DNA of 64,000 bases, taken from assembly GCA_022266195.1 (NCBI GenBank), contig WHVY01000002.1, forward strand, positions 7,145,001-7,209,000, written 5' to 3'. Below, piece after piece: positions 1 through 14,700 of this stretch. A program made the translations under genes and the position numbers. Each line of letters opens with the position of its first letter. The stretch's first letter is position 1. The DNA comes from Tetranychus cinnabarinus. Lineage: Eukaryota > Arthropoda > Arachnida > Trombidiformes > Tetranychidae. The notes under the pieces were generated by a model. The model was not told where the DNA came from. It worked only from the letters and a program-made list of their open reading frames with translations, and did not search any database.

Positions 1-3000
1 ATGTTCATTTTTTTCGTTCTCTTTTCTCTTCCATTCGGCAAATATTTCATGATAAATGCCTTTTCTGTTTACTTTACAATTCTGAATGAAACAATTAATC
101 TCAACAGGCAAAAATGGATTGATAACAATTTTGTTGCCAATCTGTGACTTTTATTAATCTCATTATTCAAATGGACGTATCAACTCGATAATTCAGTAAT
201 CTGTAAATATTATCATAATCATCATGAATTCAAGTGTTACTCGAGACTCTCATTACATCTTGACATCTTATCGACCATTATATCAACCCATTTGAATTGA
301 TTAACATTTGCTTTGAATGTGTTGAGAGAATGAAGAAGAAGAAAAAGTCGAAAAAATGAGTGAAAAATGCTTTTGCACATCACAAATGAATTAAACTAAT
401 TGCTTCAATTTACCTTCATCAATCAACTGTTAATCATAAATCACGTTCTTTTCCGTTTGTCCATCTCAAAGTGACCTTTTTGTTGCCCTTTTAAATGTAA
501 ATCAAGTAAATTGCAATAAATCAAAATCAAACAATTTATAACAAGCAAAGCCATTTGAATAGTTCAATAAATCATTAGGTTCATCATCAGATATAAATGT
601 TATTATTCAAAGACGAAAATAAAACATTTTCAATATTTTCTATCAATAACGTTTAATGAAATTTCAGACAACATTAATCTTTTATTCACTCAATTGTTTC
701 AATAGTTTCAAATGAAATATTGAACAATCTTAACCAATCGAAACGATTGATAAAAAAGTCGTTAAACGAGCGAAAAGAAACATTGAAGAAACCAGAAAAA
801 GCAAAACACACTTCTGGTCAGAACCCAAAATATCAAAACAGAAAATCGTAAACTTCGATCATTGCATTTCTGAATAGTTGACAGTCGCTCGAAAATATAC
901 TAACCTTGATCCATTTGGTGTTGGATTGTTTCACATGAAATATTATTGGAACAAAGATCGCAATCAATTGCAATGTTTGATCAAGAATAATCTTCAGAAT
1001 GAACCAAAAACAAGAAATGAAAAGAAAGAAAATAATTTCTGGTTCGAACCGAAAATCGCAAAACATTGATTGAGAAGATTTTGATTGTGAATTTGGTTCA
1101 TTTCTCAAAAGTCGATTGAGTTAATCGAGAAACAAATTGTTTGTAAACAAGATTCAATGTAACCTAATGAAGCGAAATGGTCGCTCAAACATTTGCTTAT
1201 GTTGCATCAAATTGATTCAATGTTAACCCTGAGCTTAGCATTTAAAAGTAATGAATAATTAGCATGAAAAGTGTGCAAAATTATGCAAATTGAGTGTAAA
1301 ATTTCATTGAAAAGTTTGAGCAACTTTGCAGGAAATAAGTTTCCATTTCAATGGGAACAATAAAACTAAATTAATTGTACATCATTAACCTTAATCACAT
1401 TAAATAATGGCTTATTGAAACGTTCAACTGATTAAAATGTAAAAGGTTTGGGTAAGTTAATTGACCATTTAAATGAAATTATCACAATAAATTCAATAAT
1501 CCAACAAAAATGAACAAATGTTGGTGAAGACGAAGCTGAAAGAAATTGAAAAAGAGCAAATTTTTCTGTTAATAACCACAATTATCGAGGTAATTTAATT
1601 TGCAAATGGCTAATTATCTTGACCAATTTTGTGTTAACATTCAACAATTAAACTCTCTTCTGATTCAAGATTCATTGAGAAACTCTTTGGCAACCAAAAT
1701 TTTGACCTTTTTTCCTTCTTTTCTTTCATGCCTTTCTATTGGATAAAGAATCAAGTAAGTATTCATTTCATTAATAATCATGAGATCATGATTTTGACGC
1801 TATTTAATTGATAATGAACGATGTGAGCTGAATATTGTGAGCTTTTTTTAGGTAAAAATGTTTTTCCTTTTCACAATTTTTTCGCTTCTTTTGCCTTCAC
1901 TTTGGCTTGTTGTGTTATCGATTGGATAACATTGAGAATTGCGAGTTTACTCTGATTGAATCAAGAATAACATGAATTTTGTAACCTCTTTTGTTTCTTT
2001 CCTTTTCTTTCTGTTTTGTTTTTCTTTCAAAGGTTAAACTATTTATCAAAATTTATTGAGTTGTTGTTTGTGTGTGTGTTCATGCTCTTAGCATGGGCAG
2101 CCAAAGCGAATGGATAAAAGTCATAATAAAATTATGAGAAGAAGATTAAGAAGAGAATAATGATGATGAAGAAGATAAAGATGTAACATAAAACAAGATT
2201 AATCTAGTCAATGGATTCGATGAGGAACAGAAAAAGTTTTTTGTTTTTCCTTTTCTTTTTCATCTTCCCTGGTTCAATGTTGACCAAGAAAAGGATGACA
2301 AATGTAAGATGATGAGAAGGCAAAAAGGTGATTTCAAGACTTTAATGTTGCTCGAGTGACCAAATTGGATACAAACAACAAGTTGAGATTAGTGAAACTG
2401 TAGATTGATAATTATTTCGAGACTGACGGAAAACAAATTAAACTTGTATTTCATTTGAACACCGCAAAACTGTCCATCAAATAAAATCTTGACATGAACA
2501 AATCTCATGGATTCTTCTTGACATTTGCTTTCTGTCTAACTGGTAATTGAATATCCAGCCAAATATTAACATTCATTTGAAACTGAAAACGTATTTTCCT
2601 CTTCAGTTATAATTTCATTTACAATCAAAGTGACATTAAATGTAATTATAAAGTTATGGCAATTAATCAACTTTCAACTGCATTTCATGTTTAATCGACA
2701 AGATGATTATAGAGATTATATGATGTTGGCGCAGATCGAAAGCCAGAAAATCAAAGCCATTAATAGATCAATACATTTGGAATTGCCCAGAATTTCAATT
2801 TCGAGCAAAATTTGCATTTTGTCCAGTTTTGTAGTTCTTGTCAGGATCAACAGTTTGATGTCTTTGATGTTAGCAAGGCTGGAAACCGTTCATTTCATGG
2901 ATTCCTTGCTTGAATATAAAATTGTTGTGGAATTTGAATAACAAAGAAATGGTTTGAATTCAATTTGAATTGCGAATAAAGTTGTTGACAAATTATTAGG

Positions 3001-5560
3001 ATTAATATCTTTATTAGCAGTTGTTTCCCGTTCTTATTAGATTATGACTATTCTGTTTCCCCTTGAGTTCATTAAAACCAGCAACATTCTTTATTTTTCC
3101 GCTTTCGATTCTGGTTCAGTCCTGTAAAGATTTGCAATTGCAACCAAAGAAGTATCAATATGACAAACTTATCCATTACATTCAAAATTATTATTACAAT
3201 GATCAATGTGATCTCTGTTCTCATCTTACTCAATTCTGCAAATTCATATTTCGCAACTAAACTATGTACAAGAAGAAATGCTCAAAAATTGCATTTCTAA
3301 AGTCAACTGTGAATCTCTGGTTGCATAGCTAAATATTTCATTTTCAAATTCAATGTTTATTTCAGTGTTATTTAGGATCCAAACTTTCGTTTCTGAAAAT
3401 GTTAACACCATTGTAAGAGCTGTAAATTGGTCAATGTTATTTCACGAAGAAATCATCTTTAGCTCAATATTTAGGCAGAAATCGTTTTCCTTACAATAGA
3501 CGTGAGAATGCAATGATGATCCACCATTAAAATTGAAAAGAAAAATTGACTCGTTTGCTGAGTTCAAACGCGATCAGAACACTTATTGCATTACTGCCTC
3601 GAAGATGTCTTAAGTTTGTTTCTCGAGAAACAAAAGAAGATGAAAAGTAACATCTAAATGATGAATCTTTTCACCAAATTTGCAACTCTTTACAGTAAGC
3701 AAGACTTTCTGTATGAAATGAGTGTGAAATCCTATTTCACGTTAGCTTTAGCATGTTGTCTCAACCTTTAAATAAGAGTAAACTTAAAAGTAATTTTAAT
3801 GAAAAAAATTGACTTTAGTTTCCAATTATGTTTTAAACTGTAAACCAAAAGCGAACCCAATTTTTCGTATTATAAAATAAATGAGATTGTCAATTGCATT
3901 TAATAGCAAACAGTCCAAACTCGAGTTTCCTTTGCTGTTCTTTATTGCTGCAAACATCGAAAATCTTTTTTTTATTAACCAAATTTGTTATTTCCATAAA
4001 GCCCATCGAAACAGTTAATACCTTTTGCTAATCTAATATTTTTATTGACATTTGCTATTTAAGTGGAAAATTCATTTCCTTCATTTTCAACATTATTTCG
4101 TTCTAATCCTTCGAATGCAAGAAAATGATTAGACAAAGTGCTAATCCGTCAATTTGATTCAATAACCAGGATCCAGCTAATGTTTTGTTTCATTTTTCGA
4201 GCTCATTCCGTCCAACAAGCTTTGACCTTTCGAAGTAAAGACTAAAGTAAAGTCAAAACTCAGCAAAAAACAGATTTACTTTTCCATCTAAAAGCTATTC
4301 TTGGAGTTTGAGGTTCCCTTCAAAAGTTTATTTTCGAATTGACGAAGTTCGGTTTGATAACCTTTCTCTGACTTCGAAAGTCGATCTCAAGATTTCTAAT
4401 GGTTCGAATGATACATTTTTGTGATAAATGTTGGTCTTTACTGTATTCAGATGCAACTCTAATCACTTTACCTTGGGTCAAGATTGATGAAAGAGCAACA
4501 ATGAATTAATGAGAAAATGTTTTGCCTTTTCTTCCCTCAATTGTAATCAACAATCAATTAATTGTCAGTTTCATTTAGCCAAAGGATTACAGGGAAAGGG
4601 AAGATGAAAAGATGAGCCAAAGTTGCCAAATGAAACAATAAAGAATGAACAAAAGAAGAACGAAAAAGATTGATTGAAAATGAATAATAAAATATAATAA
4701 TAATTTAATGAACGCTTTTTCTGTATCAACTAATAAACATTCAATTTACAGTTAATCAATTTGAATTGAAATTTTTGTTCGTTTTTTTTTCTCCTCATTC
4801 CATTATTTTCCATTTTCAATTTCATTCCAATTATCAGGTTTATTATTTAAAAATCCTTGAGGCTATCGAGTAAATTATTAGATTAAATATTGTTCAACAA
4901 TCATGACAATTCTGATTGTTGATTGTTTCTGTTCAACTCTTTTTTTTCCTCCTTTTTCATTCCATTCTTTTCTAGTTTCCAATTTTGCTCTTGGCCTTTA
5001 ATCATGTTGTAATTAAAGCTTAATAATGGCAAAAGTAGAAGGGAAAAGGTCCAACAATTTGTTGTTACACTTTGATTAACCTGATTGTTTAGAGTTTTTC
5101 TTGTTCGTTATTTGCTCTTTTCTCTTCATTCCATTGTTTTAATGGTAAATAATAATGTTATGATGATGTTGCTCATGTTGATGATTTTTGGATGATTCAG
5201 GATGATTCTGATGTTGATCAATATTTAAATTGGCTGACTGTTAATCAAACAATGAGAGTAAATATTTAACAATCAAGTGGAAATGAAACGAGGAAAACTT
5301 GTAAGTCAATCAGATGAAAGCAGCAACAAACTTTTAGCCTCGAAAAGGAAGAAGAAGAAAAAAGTTATTCAATTTATTCTTCATCAGCATTTTTAGCCAT
5401 TCAAACAAATTCGAGTTTTGAGATCAAGTATGATGAACAATGATGAACAATTTAGAATGATATTTATCATTCAGCTTTAACGTTCAATTGAACTTTTTTT
5501 ACGTTTTTTTGTTGCCTTCTCTTGGTTCGAGTGGAGAATGATTTTGTATTTTTCTTTCAG
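1..5560. other. Non-coding upstream region or intron, no supported gene
   Basis: AT-rich sequence with many short homopolymer runs and frequent stops in all frames. I found no open stretch whose translation resembles the missing N-terminal part of the receptor amino-terminal domain. A short GT run lies near 2070. The region is probably intron or 5' flank of the GluN2 gene, because the first recognised exon (5561) starts inside the amino-terminal domain and needs about 100 more residues upstream. Confidence 0.6.
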
Positions 5561-5742
5561 AGAATATCAGATTCAAGGATTCTTCAGTTGGCACCCAGTC
5601 TGGAGCATCAAGCATCTGCCATGTTGAGTATAGCAAGACGCTATTCTTGGCATGTTTTTTCAATAATCACAAGTTCCATTGGTGGACATGAAGATTTTGT
5701 ACGAGCAGTTAGAGATCAAATATTATCTTTCGAAGATTTCAA
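5561..5742 (+). CDS. Nmdar2: GluN2 exon a: amino-terminal domain
   Basis: Acceptor TTTCTTTCAG ends at 5560; the exon begins in phase 0 and ends in phase 2 before GTGAGA. It encodes the clamshell-domain motifs APSLEHQASAML and YSWHVFSIITS, which match the GluN2 pattern of a PSLE-Q-A-ML stretch followed by a WHVFS stretch. This is the first exon I can recognise; earlier exons are not visible. Confidence 0.9.
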
Positions 5743-8700
5743 GTGAGATTTTCCTTTTTTTGGACTCTTCTCTTTTGTCTCGACTTTTCTTATCACTGTT
5801 CAATTTGTCTAATTTTGTTCGTTTTTTGCCTTCATTCAAGATTCAATATTTTGGATATATTTACTATTAAAAAGCGAACTCCAGCTGAGATTAGATTGGA
5901 ATTGGATAAATTGGCCAAATCAGAGGCAAGAGTTATTTTCTTATATTCAACTAAACAAGAAGCTCAAAAAATTTTGGAAGCTGCCAGTTCGTTAGGAATT
6001 ACGGGCAAAAATTATATCTGGATTGTCACTCGATCCATCGTTGGAACAGCATCAGAACATTATGCGCCAAATGAGTTTCCTCCTGGAATGCTGGGTGAGT
6101 TTGAGTCAACAACATTTCTTCCAAATTCAAGTGTAACTTCAAACGATCTCTTCGAAATCTTTACCAACAAGAATTACGACGAAACGAAATGCAACTTTGA
6201 AAGGTTTAAAAATATTTGCAACTTCGAGTAAATGTTCAGAATCAAATAGAGTCATACTTATATATTAGAAATTTGCAAGAAGAACAAATGAGAATTTCAA
6301 AAAAGTTCAGGTTCCAAAAGAAAAGTTGCTCAATTTTCAATACTTTTACTCATTCCCTGATCAGTTATAACTTCATTTTCTCACGCCAACCACTGATTTG
6401 AACATTGTAATATTACTAACACAACACAAGTTGCAATATTAAAAAGTAATGGTTATAAAAATAGTAAACTATGAATACAGATGAATTTGGACCTTTACTT
6501 GATTGTCATCAGTGATTTTAAAAATTAATATCGAAAAGGGAATAAAAAGTTTAAAATTGAACAAAAGTTGTATCAAAATGTAACTCAAAAGGGAAGCAAA
6601 AAATTGAGATTAGTCTAAACCAGAGCGAATCTACTGTTCAACTTAAAAAGTTCAATTTGAATGCAATCTTTAGAAACTTTCACAGTAATATTCAAGTGAG
6701 AAAAAATGACTTTTCATTTTAAATGCTGATGAATACTGAAGATAACATAGTGAACCAAATAAGTGGTAAAAGTTTGTTCACTGACCGAGCATAAGAATAG
6801 CTACTTGAATGTTTACCCAATCGTTATGAGAATAAAAAAGTTGCCGATTAAAAAAGTATAATCTTAAGGTTCGAAATGAAATTTTTTCCTCTTTTCCTCA
6901 ACTCAGGTATTCATTTCAATACATCGCATTGGCAACTGTTGAAGGAGATTGAACGAGCGGTAACAATATATGGCTATGCATTGGATCTGTTCGTTGAAGA
7001 TGGTTCCAATCTCAATAAAAGCCTTTCACCCAATTTAAGCTGCAATGGATCTGGAGACTCGAGATGGGAAAACGGTGACCTATTTTTCAAGTAAATCAAC
7101 GTTTCTCTTTCAAACTCGATATTTTGAACCCAAAAAAAGAGGAAAACCTGAAATTTAAAGAAAAGAGAAAAAAATCAATTTTCAAATCAAAGAGCAAACC
7201 CAAAATGAAAATGTTGAACCCTTTAATAGAGGGAACCATTTAACTTGGATAAAGGCTAAATCTAATCTCTCTTTTGTCTCTTGCCAAGCTTCATCAATCT
7301 CATCATTATTATCATCATCATCAATTTCACCCAATCTCATTAACATGAAATTCAACCTGAATGAACAGAAGAAAGTCGAACTTTTATTTTTCCATGTTTC
7401 GATAATGAGAAAAGTTGAAACTGGTAAAGTTAATCAATACTTAAACCTTGATTGGCATTTGCAACATTGAATCGACTTTAAATTTGAACCAATTTCTCGA
7501 GAAACTTTTGTCCAGTTTCGATGTCACTCGACTTTCCATTTATATTTATATTTATGTTAGTTTTGATCAATACTGATCAATTCACCTTTGTTCATTATGA
7601 ATGAGTAGAAGAAGAACAACAAAAAGAGAAAAGATGAAGAAGAAGAAAAAGTCATCTTTTTTAGTCCATTTTCTGGTTTCATTTTGATCTCTCCCTTGAC
7701 ATGGACTCAAACCTCTAGAAATGAATGAATGTTAAAGTAAATGGATCTTCAAGATTTTGTTTTTACTTTACTTTACCTTTTACTTTGCTCTTCCCTGCAA
7801 CTTGCTTTCAACTCTTTTGCCTCACTTTTTTTTACCTCCCAACTTTTTGGGTATTAAATGTGATCCTTTTTCATATTATAAATGGACAAAATAAATATCA
7901 AGGTAATTGCATTGTGAAAACAAATTCCCTGCGTAAATAATTGAACATCAAGTAGGCACAGAATCACAGCATTGATAATCAGATTATCATCATCATTATT
8001 ATTATTGTTGTTATTATCTTTACAGCTATTGCATTTGTTTTTATTGACTTTATGCGGACAATCAGCCAATCAAGATGAAACTGCGATCCACATTTTATAC
8101 CATTTCATGGAGGTAAAGATAATCAATTTCATTGGAAATTTTGTATGAAAATTGTTTTGATTATTCAGAGTTTGTTGAAATAGAAAAAAATGATTCCCAA
8201 AATTGGGTTGTCAGTGTTTAGATGAAAGGTGGATTTTGACAGGGAAGGAATATTTTCTATGTAAGTCTTTAAAAGGTTGAAGCTTTTAGTGATGGAATTG
8301 TTTTGAATTCAATGATAAACCGCCTTATCTGCTGCTAAAAGCTCAAGATTATCTTGTCTTTTGACGTAAATCTGACTTTTCTGACATTTTGCGCAAATCT
8401 CATCAAAAATTATCAAACCGATCAATCTAAATGTTTCTCAATATTTCAATTATTTTCATTTCAAGGTGCGACAGATATTCAAGACCAATAGTTCACTATT
8501 TTGCCTTCAACTTCATAGTGGTCGTTGGAATTCCGATAACTGAACTATTCATTAGTGACATCACTAAAAAGTCGATAAAATAGATTACGGTTCATCATGG
8601 TCTATAACTAAAGTTGACTAATGAACAAAATGCTAGAAATGGCTAAATAAAACCTCAGGCTAACTTTAGACTAAAATTCATTCAATTTTTTTTCATTTTG

Positions 8701-11700
8701 CTTTTTTCCTAGATTTTTACTTTTTAATCCCAGCTTTAGCTGATTAGCTGATGAATAGCTACTAGCCAGCCTGTTTACCCAATGGCTAGATCCACTAAAA
8801 TAGTTTGGTTCCTAGCTAGTTGGATATTTTTCAATCACTACGTTATGCCAACTGAACTGAACTTAATTTTGGAAGAGAAGGCTTGCATAACATTGTCTAG
8901 ACAAGTTTCAAGCCTCAACTGTATCAAATTGAAAATTTTGAAGGATTTTCTACTCAAATATCATTTTTAAAATTTATCAGTTTGAACTTTTCAGTCTTTG
9001 ATTTCAATAATTATAAATGTTTTTGTTTCATTTAAATGAAGCTACTGATATCTATAATTTCATAAATTCATGGTAAACAAGATTTTCACTGATTGCAGCG
9101 GGGTAAATACGACAATCTTTAATCTTCGTTTACCCATTTTTGGGTAATTTGGTTACATTCATAGTGTTTAGACAGAAAATTGCTCGATATTTTGATATCA
9201 AGATGATGAAAGGGTATCCAGCTGATGTAGAGTTAGGCACAACAGCTCCCTCTGCCCTGGTTTTAGGCAAACAAAGTATCAGATATTTAACTTGTCACTG
9301 AGATTGTTTTAGATTGATTCGGATTATTCTGGTTAACTAAGAAAAAAAGTATTGAAGCGTTCAACAGGTTCTTAAGATGGTTCATACTTGAAGTTCAGTT
9401 GGAGATTGATGTGAATAAGAATGAACATTGTCAGTAAATATTTGCTCTCCCAGTTTTACTATGTTTAGCTTTCAACTTTGCCCATTGTTTCATCAGCATT
9501 TTTCCTCGTTGCCTCTTTGCCTCAAATGAGATTCATTGGAGTAAAAATGTAAGTTATCAAGGGATGTTAATTAGTATTGCTTCTGAGAGTGTAATTATAA
9601 TTTATTATCAGAATAATAAGTCAACTAAGGTAAGCTAAAGTTGGCTAAATGAAAAATGATTTTTGTTCATCTTAATCAATGAGAATGGGTGAAACTGTGA
9701 AAAAGCATACGAAAACGAAGCCAAAGGGAAACAAATTAAATAAAGATTAAATACTCTTGAATGATGATTATTAACTCATTAATAAACTTGATTATTTGAG
9801 TAAATTTTAATCAAATTATAATCATTATGATACAGTTAACCGGTAAACCTGTCTAATAATGAGCACCAAAAACAATATGAAATATTTAATTATTGATAAT
9901 AAACTCAATCTCTTGATCATTACCTTCAATGCAAAAATAGACTAATTAATGTTAATGCATTAATTTACCTTGATAAATAGTTCAACATTTGGTGATCATC
10001 ATGATGAGATGAATATGCAATTCTCAAGTCGATTGCCTAATTTTGGCTCAAAAAATCAGTCCAATTTTAAGCAAAGAGAAAAGCTGTCAAAATTGAGCGA
10101 AAATTGTAATTAAGAAATGATTCCATTCATTTTATGCTCAAGTTTTGTTCCATTATTTGGTGCAAATGAAATGATTTTTACCTGATATTTAAAGCTTCAA
10201 GGTTTGATTACATTGAACATTGACAACAATCTTGTAATTTCAGTAAATGCGCCTTGAAAACTCATTCAACATTTCTAATAATAGTCAAGTAATAATGAAA
10301 GGTTTAACATTTCAGTTATCTGAGTAAACTCATGTTAAGATGTAATCAAGTTTAGTCATCAAAATAATAATGAAAATTGTTAGGAATATGCTTTTTTAGT
10401 TTAATCAATTTCTTGTCACAATAATAATGCAAAATATCTTGATGATGTTCAGGCCATTTGAACAAAACTCGAAAACTCACCTCAATTATGCCCAATCAAC
10501 AGTTTTGATTCAAAGTTGAATAAAAAAAATGGCAAAAACTGAGCAAATGATTCAATGTTGAATCAAAATGTTTTTGAACAACTTTGACAACCGTTGAATC
10601 AAAATTGAATCATTATTTTCATGATTTTTCTCAACGAAATAATCAAGAAAAAAACAAGAAACATATATTCGAATCACAATCAGAGCAAGAATCTTTATTT
10701 TACCAGAAAAAAGTCAAAAAGCATAGATTAAGATATTTTTCGCTGAAATTATTCTAAGAATCAAAACATTCAGTATCCCAGAGATCAGTGTCTTCAACAT
10801 CTTCAGAATCCTCAGATTTGCGCTTTTTGACAAATATCGAACCACTCGATTCACCGCCGAATCTTTGATTTTTTTCTTTTTCAACCGCGTTTTTTGGATC
10901 TTCAGAAATATTTCGTCTATTTTTGGAGCACAGTACTTTACTCAATCTCGTTCGAACTTTACTTTCGAGTTCTTCGTCATACTCGAATATTCCAGATTTT
11001 CGGAATATATGGTCTGAGGAAAGAATCAGGTTTAGAAAAAATTCAACATAATCTTTCTTGACAAATTACCTGTGAATGCACGAACGCGTTTTTGTCCTAG
11101 AAAAATATCAAAATCTCCAACTATTGGCTCATTGAAAGGATCCTTGAAAGACCAAATAAAAAGTAATGGAAATTTCGCACCTTTATTCTTAGATTGCTCA
11201 AAAAAGACGGAAATTTCTTTTTCATCATAATATTTTTTTCCAAGCCAAACATTGTCACAATATGATGAAGGGAAAGCTATTGAGACTAATTGATATGCAA
11301 AAGCACATGGGTTTCTTGGCTTAGCTCTTCCTATTGCTGTTTGATATTTGCTCAGATTTAATTCTACCAATCCTTCCAGAAATATTTTATCCTAAATGAT
11401 GTTGCAAAGTTTATTTCCTAACGATAAGTAACTGATGATTAAATTGTCACAAGTTTGAGTTTCAAGCTCATTCAAGGTCATTCGTTCAAATAGCCTTTAT
11501 TCAACATTTTGACGGTCATTTTCTGTTGAGTCATGGGAAGTTTTATGGAGAAAATAAATTCGATGAAAAATGTGGTCCCATAACTGTAAAAAAGCAATCG
11601 AAGTTTGACCTTTGGAACGCGATTTTACAGAAAACTGTCGATAAAAAATGTCTCATGTCCCTACAAATCCATCAAGACGAGATTGTTCAAGTTTTTTCAT

Positions 11701-14700
11701 GCGAATTCTGTATTAAATTTGATTTTAGTGTAAGAGTTCCCAGGGAGTAAGAGATCAGCAAATAAATATAATGAAGTTTTTTTCCTATTCTGTAATTAGT
11801 TAGCAATATGATCTTGATCAGCCGATCGCTCACCAAAATCTAAACGTTAGTGAATTTCCACGTCTTTGCTCCCATGAGTCGACTTGGGCCGTCAAGTTAA
11901 ACGATTTTTACCGATATTCAACTTTGACTGATGTTAGCGTGTTTGATTTTAGAAACATTAACTTTATCTTCAAACATTCAAGTCAAGTTGAATATCAAAA
12001 TGTTTTTTAGAACCAGATAGACTTTAATTGCAAAATAATCCAATGAAACTTTGCAATCTAAAGATCCATCTATGAATATTTCGGTCATAAAACTGGTAAA
12101 ATAATTTCCATCAAATATTCAATAGACGAAAGTGAAACAATGTAAAAGATTATCAGATGAAAATCATTTCACTTTTCATCATTAACCATTACCCTAGACT
12201 CTGTAGCTAACAGTTTTGGATGAAAAATTTCAAGCCAATTCAGTATCAATTTGGTTTGTTAGTATCAATGAGCTTCATGTTTACCCTTTCAATGGTTTGA
12301 AAAGACTTTGAAAAAAAGGAAACACAAAAAGAAGGCAAAAAATAAGAAAAAAGATAAACGAATGTTGAATTTTTGTTCAAGTTTCAGTTGAACAAAAAAT
12401 TTGCTGTTGAGTTGTTTGTTTTATAAATCTCAAGATAATCAACAAATCAATATTCTTTTCTTGTTCGTCAACTTTTCTTGTTCCTTTTTATTCAACCTTT
12501 GTTTGCTTACCTCTTACAGGCCTAATGGCTTTGCAAACCCTTGGAGTGGTCAATGGAGTAAAGTTTATCAGAAGCAAAGCAAAACAAAAAAAACTAATAT
12601 CATTGAAAGACTTTGGTTTAAAAGGAAAAGCAGAAGAAAAAAGTTTCACAAAATGAGACCAAAAATTGATTTCAAATCAACTTTTCAAACGCAATTGTTT
12701 CTCAAACAAAAAATGTCGCAAAAAATTGTCAGCAAATTCAAACGTTTATCGAACAAAAAAAGCAAACTTTTTCCGTCAACTTGTTCCATCACTTAACAAT
12801 ATCAAATCAGTTTTTTTGCCTCAACAATTGTTCAACAATTGGTTCAATTGTTGAATGAGCAAATTAAATTTTACGAGCGAATAAAAGTAAAAAATCAATT
12901 TGCTTGAACCTTCTATTATCATCAATTGTTTGTCAATTATTCGAGGTAAACTCTTTTGACAACAATTTAAAGATAATTTTGTGTGCATTAAAAGTTGATG
13001 AGTAAAAGTTGTGATATAAAGAAGAGAGAAAAATCGTTTTTCTGTTCATTTTCTCTCTCTTCAGTTCAGTCAATAATTTAGAGTAAACGAAAGCACCAAA
13101 CAATTGGTAAAGAATGACAATGATGAAAGGCTGTTATCAAAAAGTGATGAGGATAAAGGGTGGAAATGAATGAAAAGTTGCAACAAATTTCTTCTCTGAT
13201 TGTACAGAAGATTGAAGAGTGAACCAGAAAAAGGAGAAATGTTGTGAATATGAAATTATTCACCTGACAAGTTATCTGGTTCATTGCAATTTAGGATATA
13301 AACCAGGCAAGAAAAAGAAAGAATCCATTTAATAGATAAACAATTGATATAAGTGATAACAAGAGTATAGCCAAGTATAATTGACTAGTTTTTTTTGCTG
13401 TTACCAACGCAAAATCCGATAGCAAATAACGAAAATAATAATGATGAAAATGATACAAATGAACAACAGAATCGTTGTTTCGAAATTTTGAGATAAAATT
13501 ACATCCAAATTGTTGCAGGTTGTTAAAGATATTGGTCAGGGAAAAGATATGGATCTGGTAATCTTGGTCAGTCTGGGAGTCATTTTATATTCAATGCGCA
13601 AAGATATTGAAACGGTAACAGCTTTGCTCAATGTTGGTTTAATGATAATGCATTAATGAAGATACAATTAAGTGTGAAAATGAAACTTTTTCATTATTCA
13701 ACTGGAAAAAAAGGTCTTAGTGTTTATAAATTTTGATGCTATTGGATTAACCTTGTTAGGTTGAATGGTTGAAGTCTTACGGCTTGTCCGGATTGCTCTT
13801 GACTTGTAAGAGTCAGGCTTAAGTAATGAAGTACAAGAAAAAAGGAAACTTGAGTTGAGTTTTGAACAACTGGAAACGTTTAAAAGGTTTATTTTTAAAT
13901 TTTTTCATGTTCTAAAAATGGAATTTAGAACCTTTTTTTGTTGGTGAATAATGAATGAAGATCAAGTTATTGATGGATAACTTTATTATTCAAATACTTT
14001 CAAACAGAATCGATATTTCTACCAATTCTTGACTTGTACAAGAGCATGACATTGGAAGTCTTTCATGACGACTTATGATTTAAAACTGAATCTTATATTA
14101 GCAGCTGTTTCTCATGCAACTTTAATTTCACTGAAAGCCATTTCGATATCTTCGATAATTTTACATCGGCTTAGCAAGCTGCTTAGACATCTTGTACACA
14201 GAACAAGGAAAAGACGAAAAAATTATGTCTTTAGTTTCGTCTATTCAATTAACTCGAATTTTCGACTTTTTCTCTTCACATATTCCACTTGGACTTCTGT
14301 TCAGTTTTTGTTCTGAAATCAGTTTCATGAAATCATTTAAGAAATGAAAGTGTTTTGATTATACTTTCTACTTGAATCAATTTAATCTTGAAAAGTGTTG
14401 GTGAAACATTTTTGTTCCGAAACTCATCCTTTGTAATTCCTCAACGAATCAGATTACAATTAAGATAACCACTTTTAAAATGAATTTGAAATGGTGAAAC
14501 ATTTTTCCATCAATAATTGTCATTGACAAAGACACACTGCAACCCTTTTCACTCCCAGCATCCTTTAATTGATCCCTTACTTTTCGAGTTTTACTTTTGA
14601 ACTTTGAGCCAACGAGATTTTATCTCTTTACTCTTTATCATTCTGTGCGTTTTCAGTTTTCCTCAAAGACGAAAAAGAATAATCATTTCAATGGTGAAAC

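Noticed and set aside
2494..2542. Possible signal-peptide exon (MNKSHGFFLTFAFCLTG) upstream of the receptor exons
   Set aside because: It has an ATG, a hydrophobic core and a GT after it, but the donor GTAATT is weak. No following exon encoding the missing amino-terminal-domain part was found, so linking it to GluN2 is unsupported.
13519..13614. Exon-like stretch in the large receptor intron (reads VVKDIGQGKDMDLVILVSLG in one frame)
   Set aside because: The flanking receptor exons need a phase-2 junction. In that phase the stretch meets a stop, and the donor GTAACA is weak.
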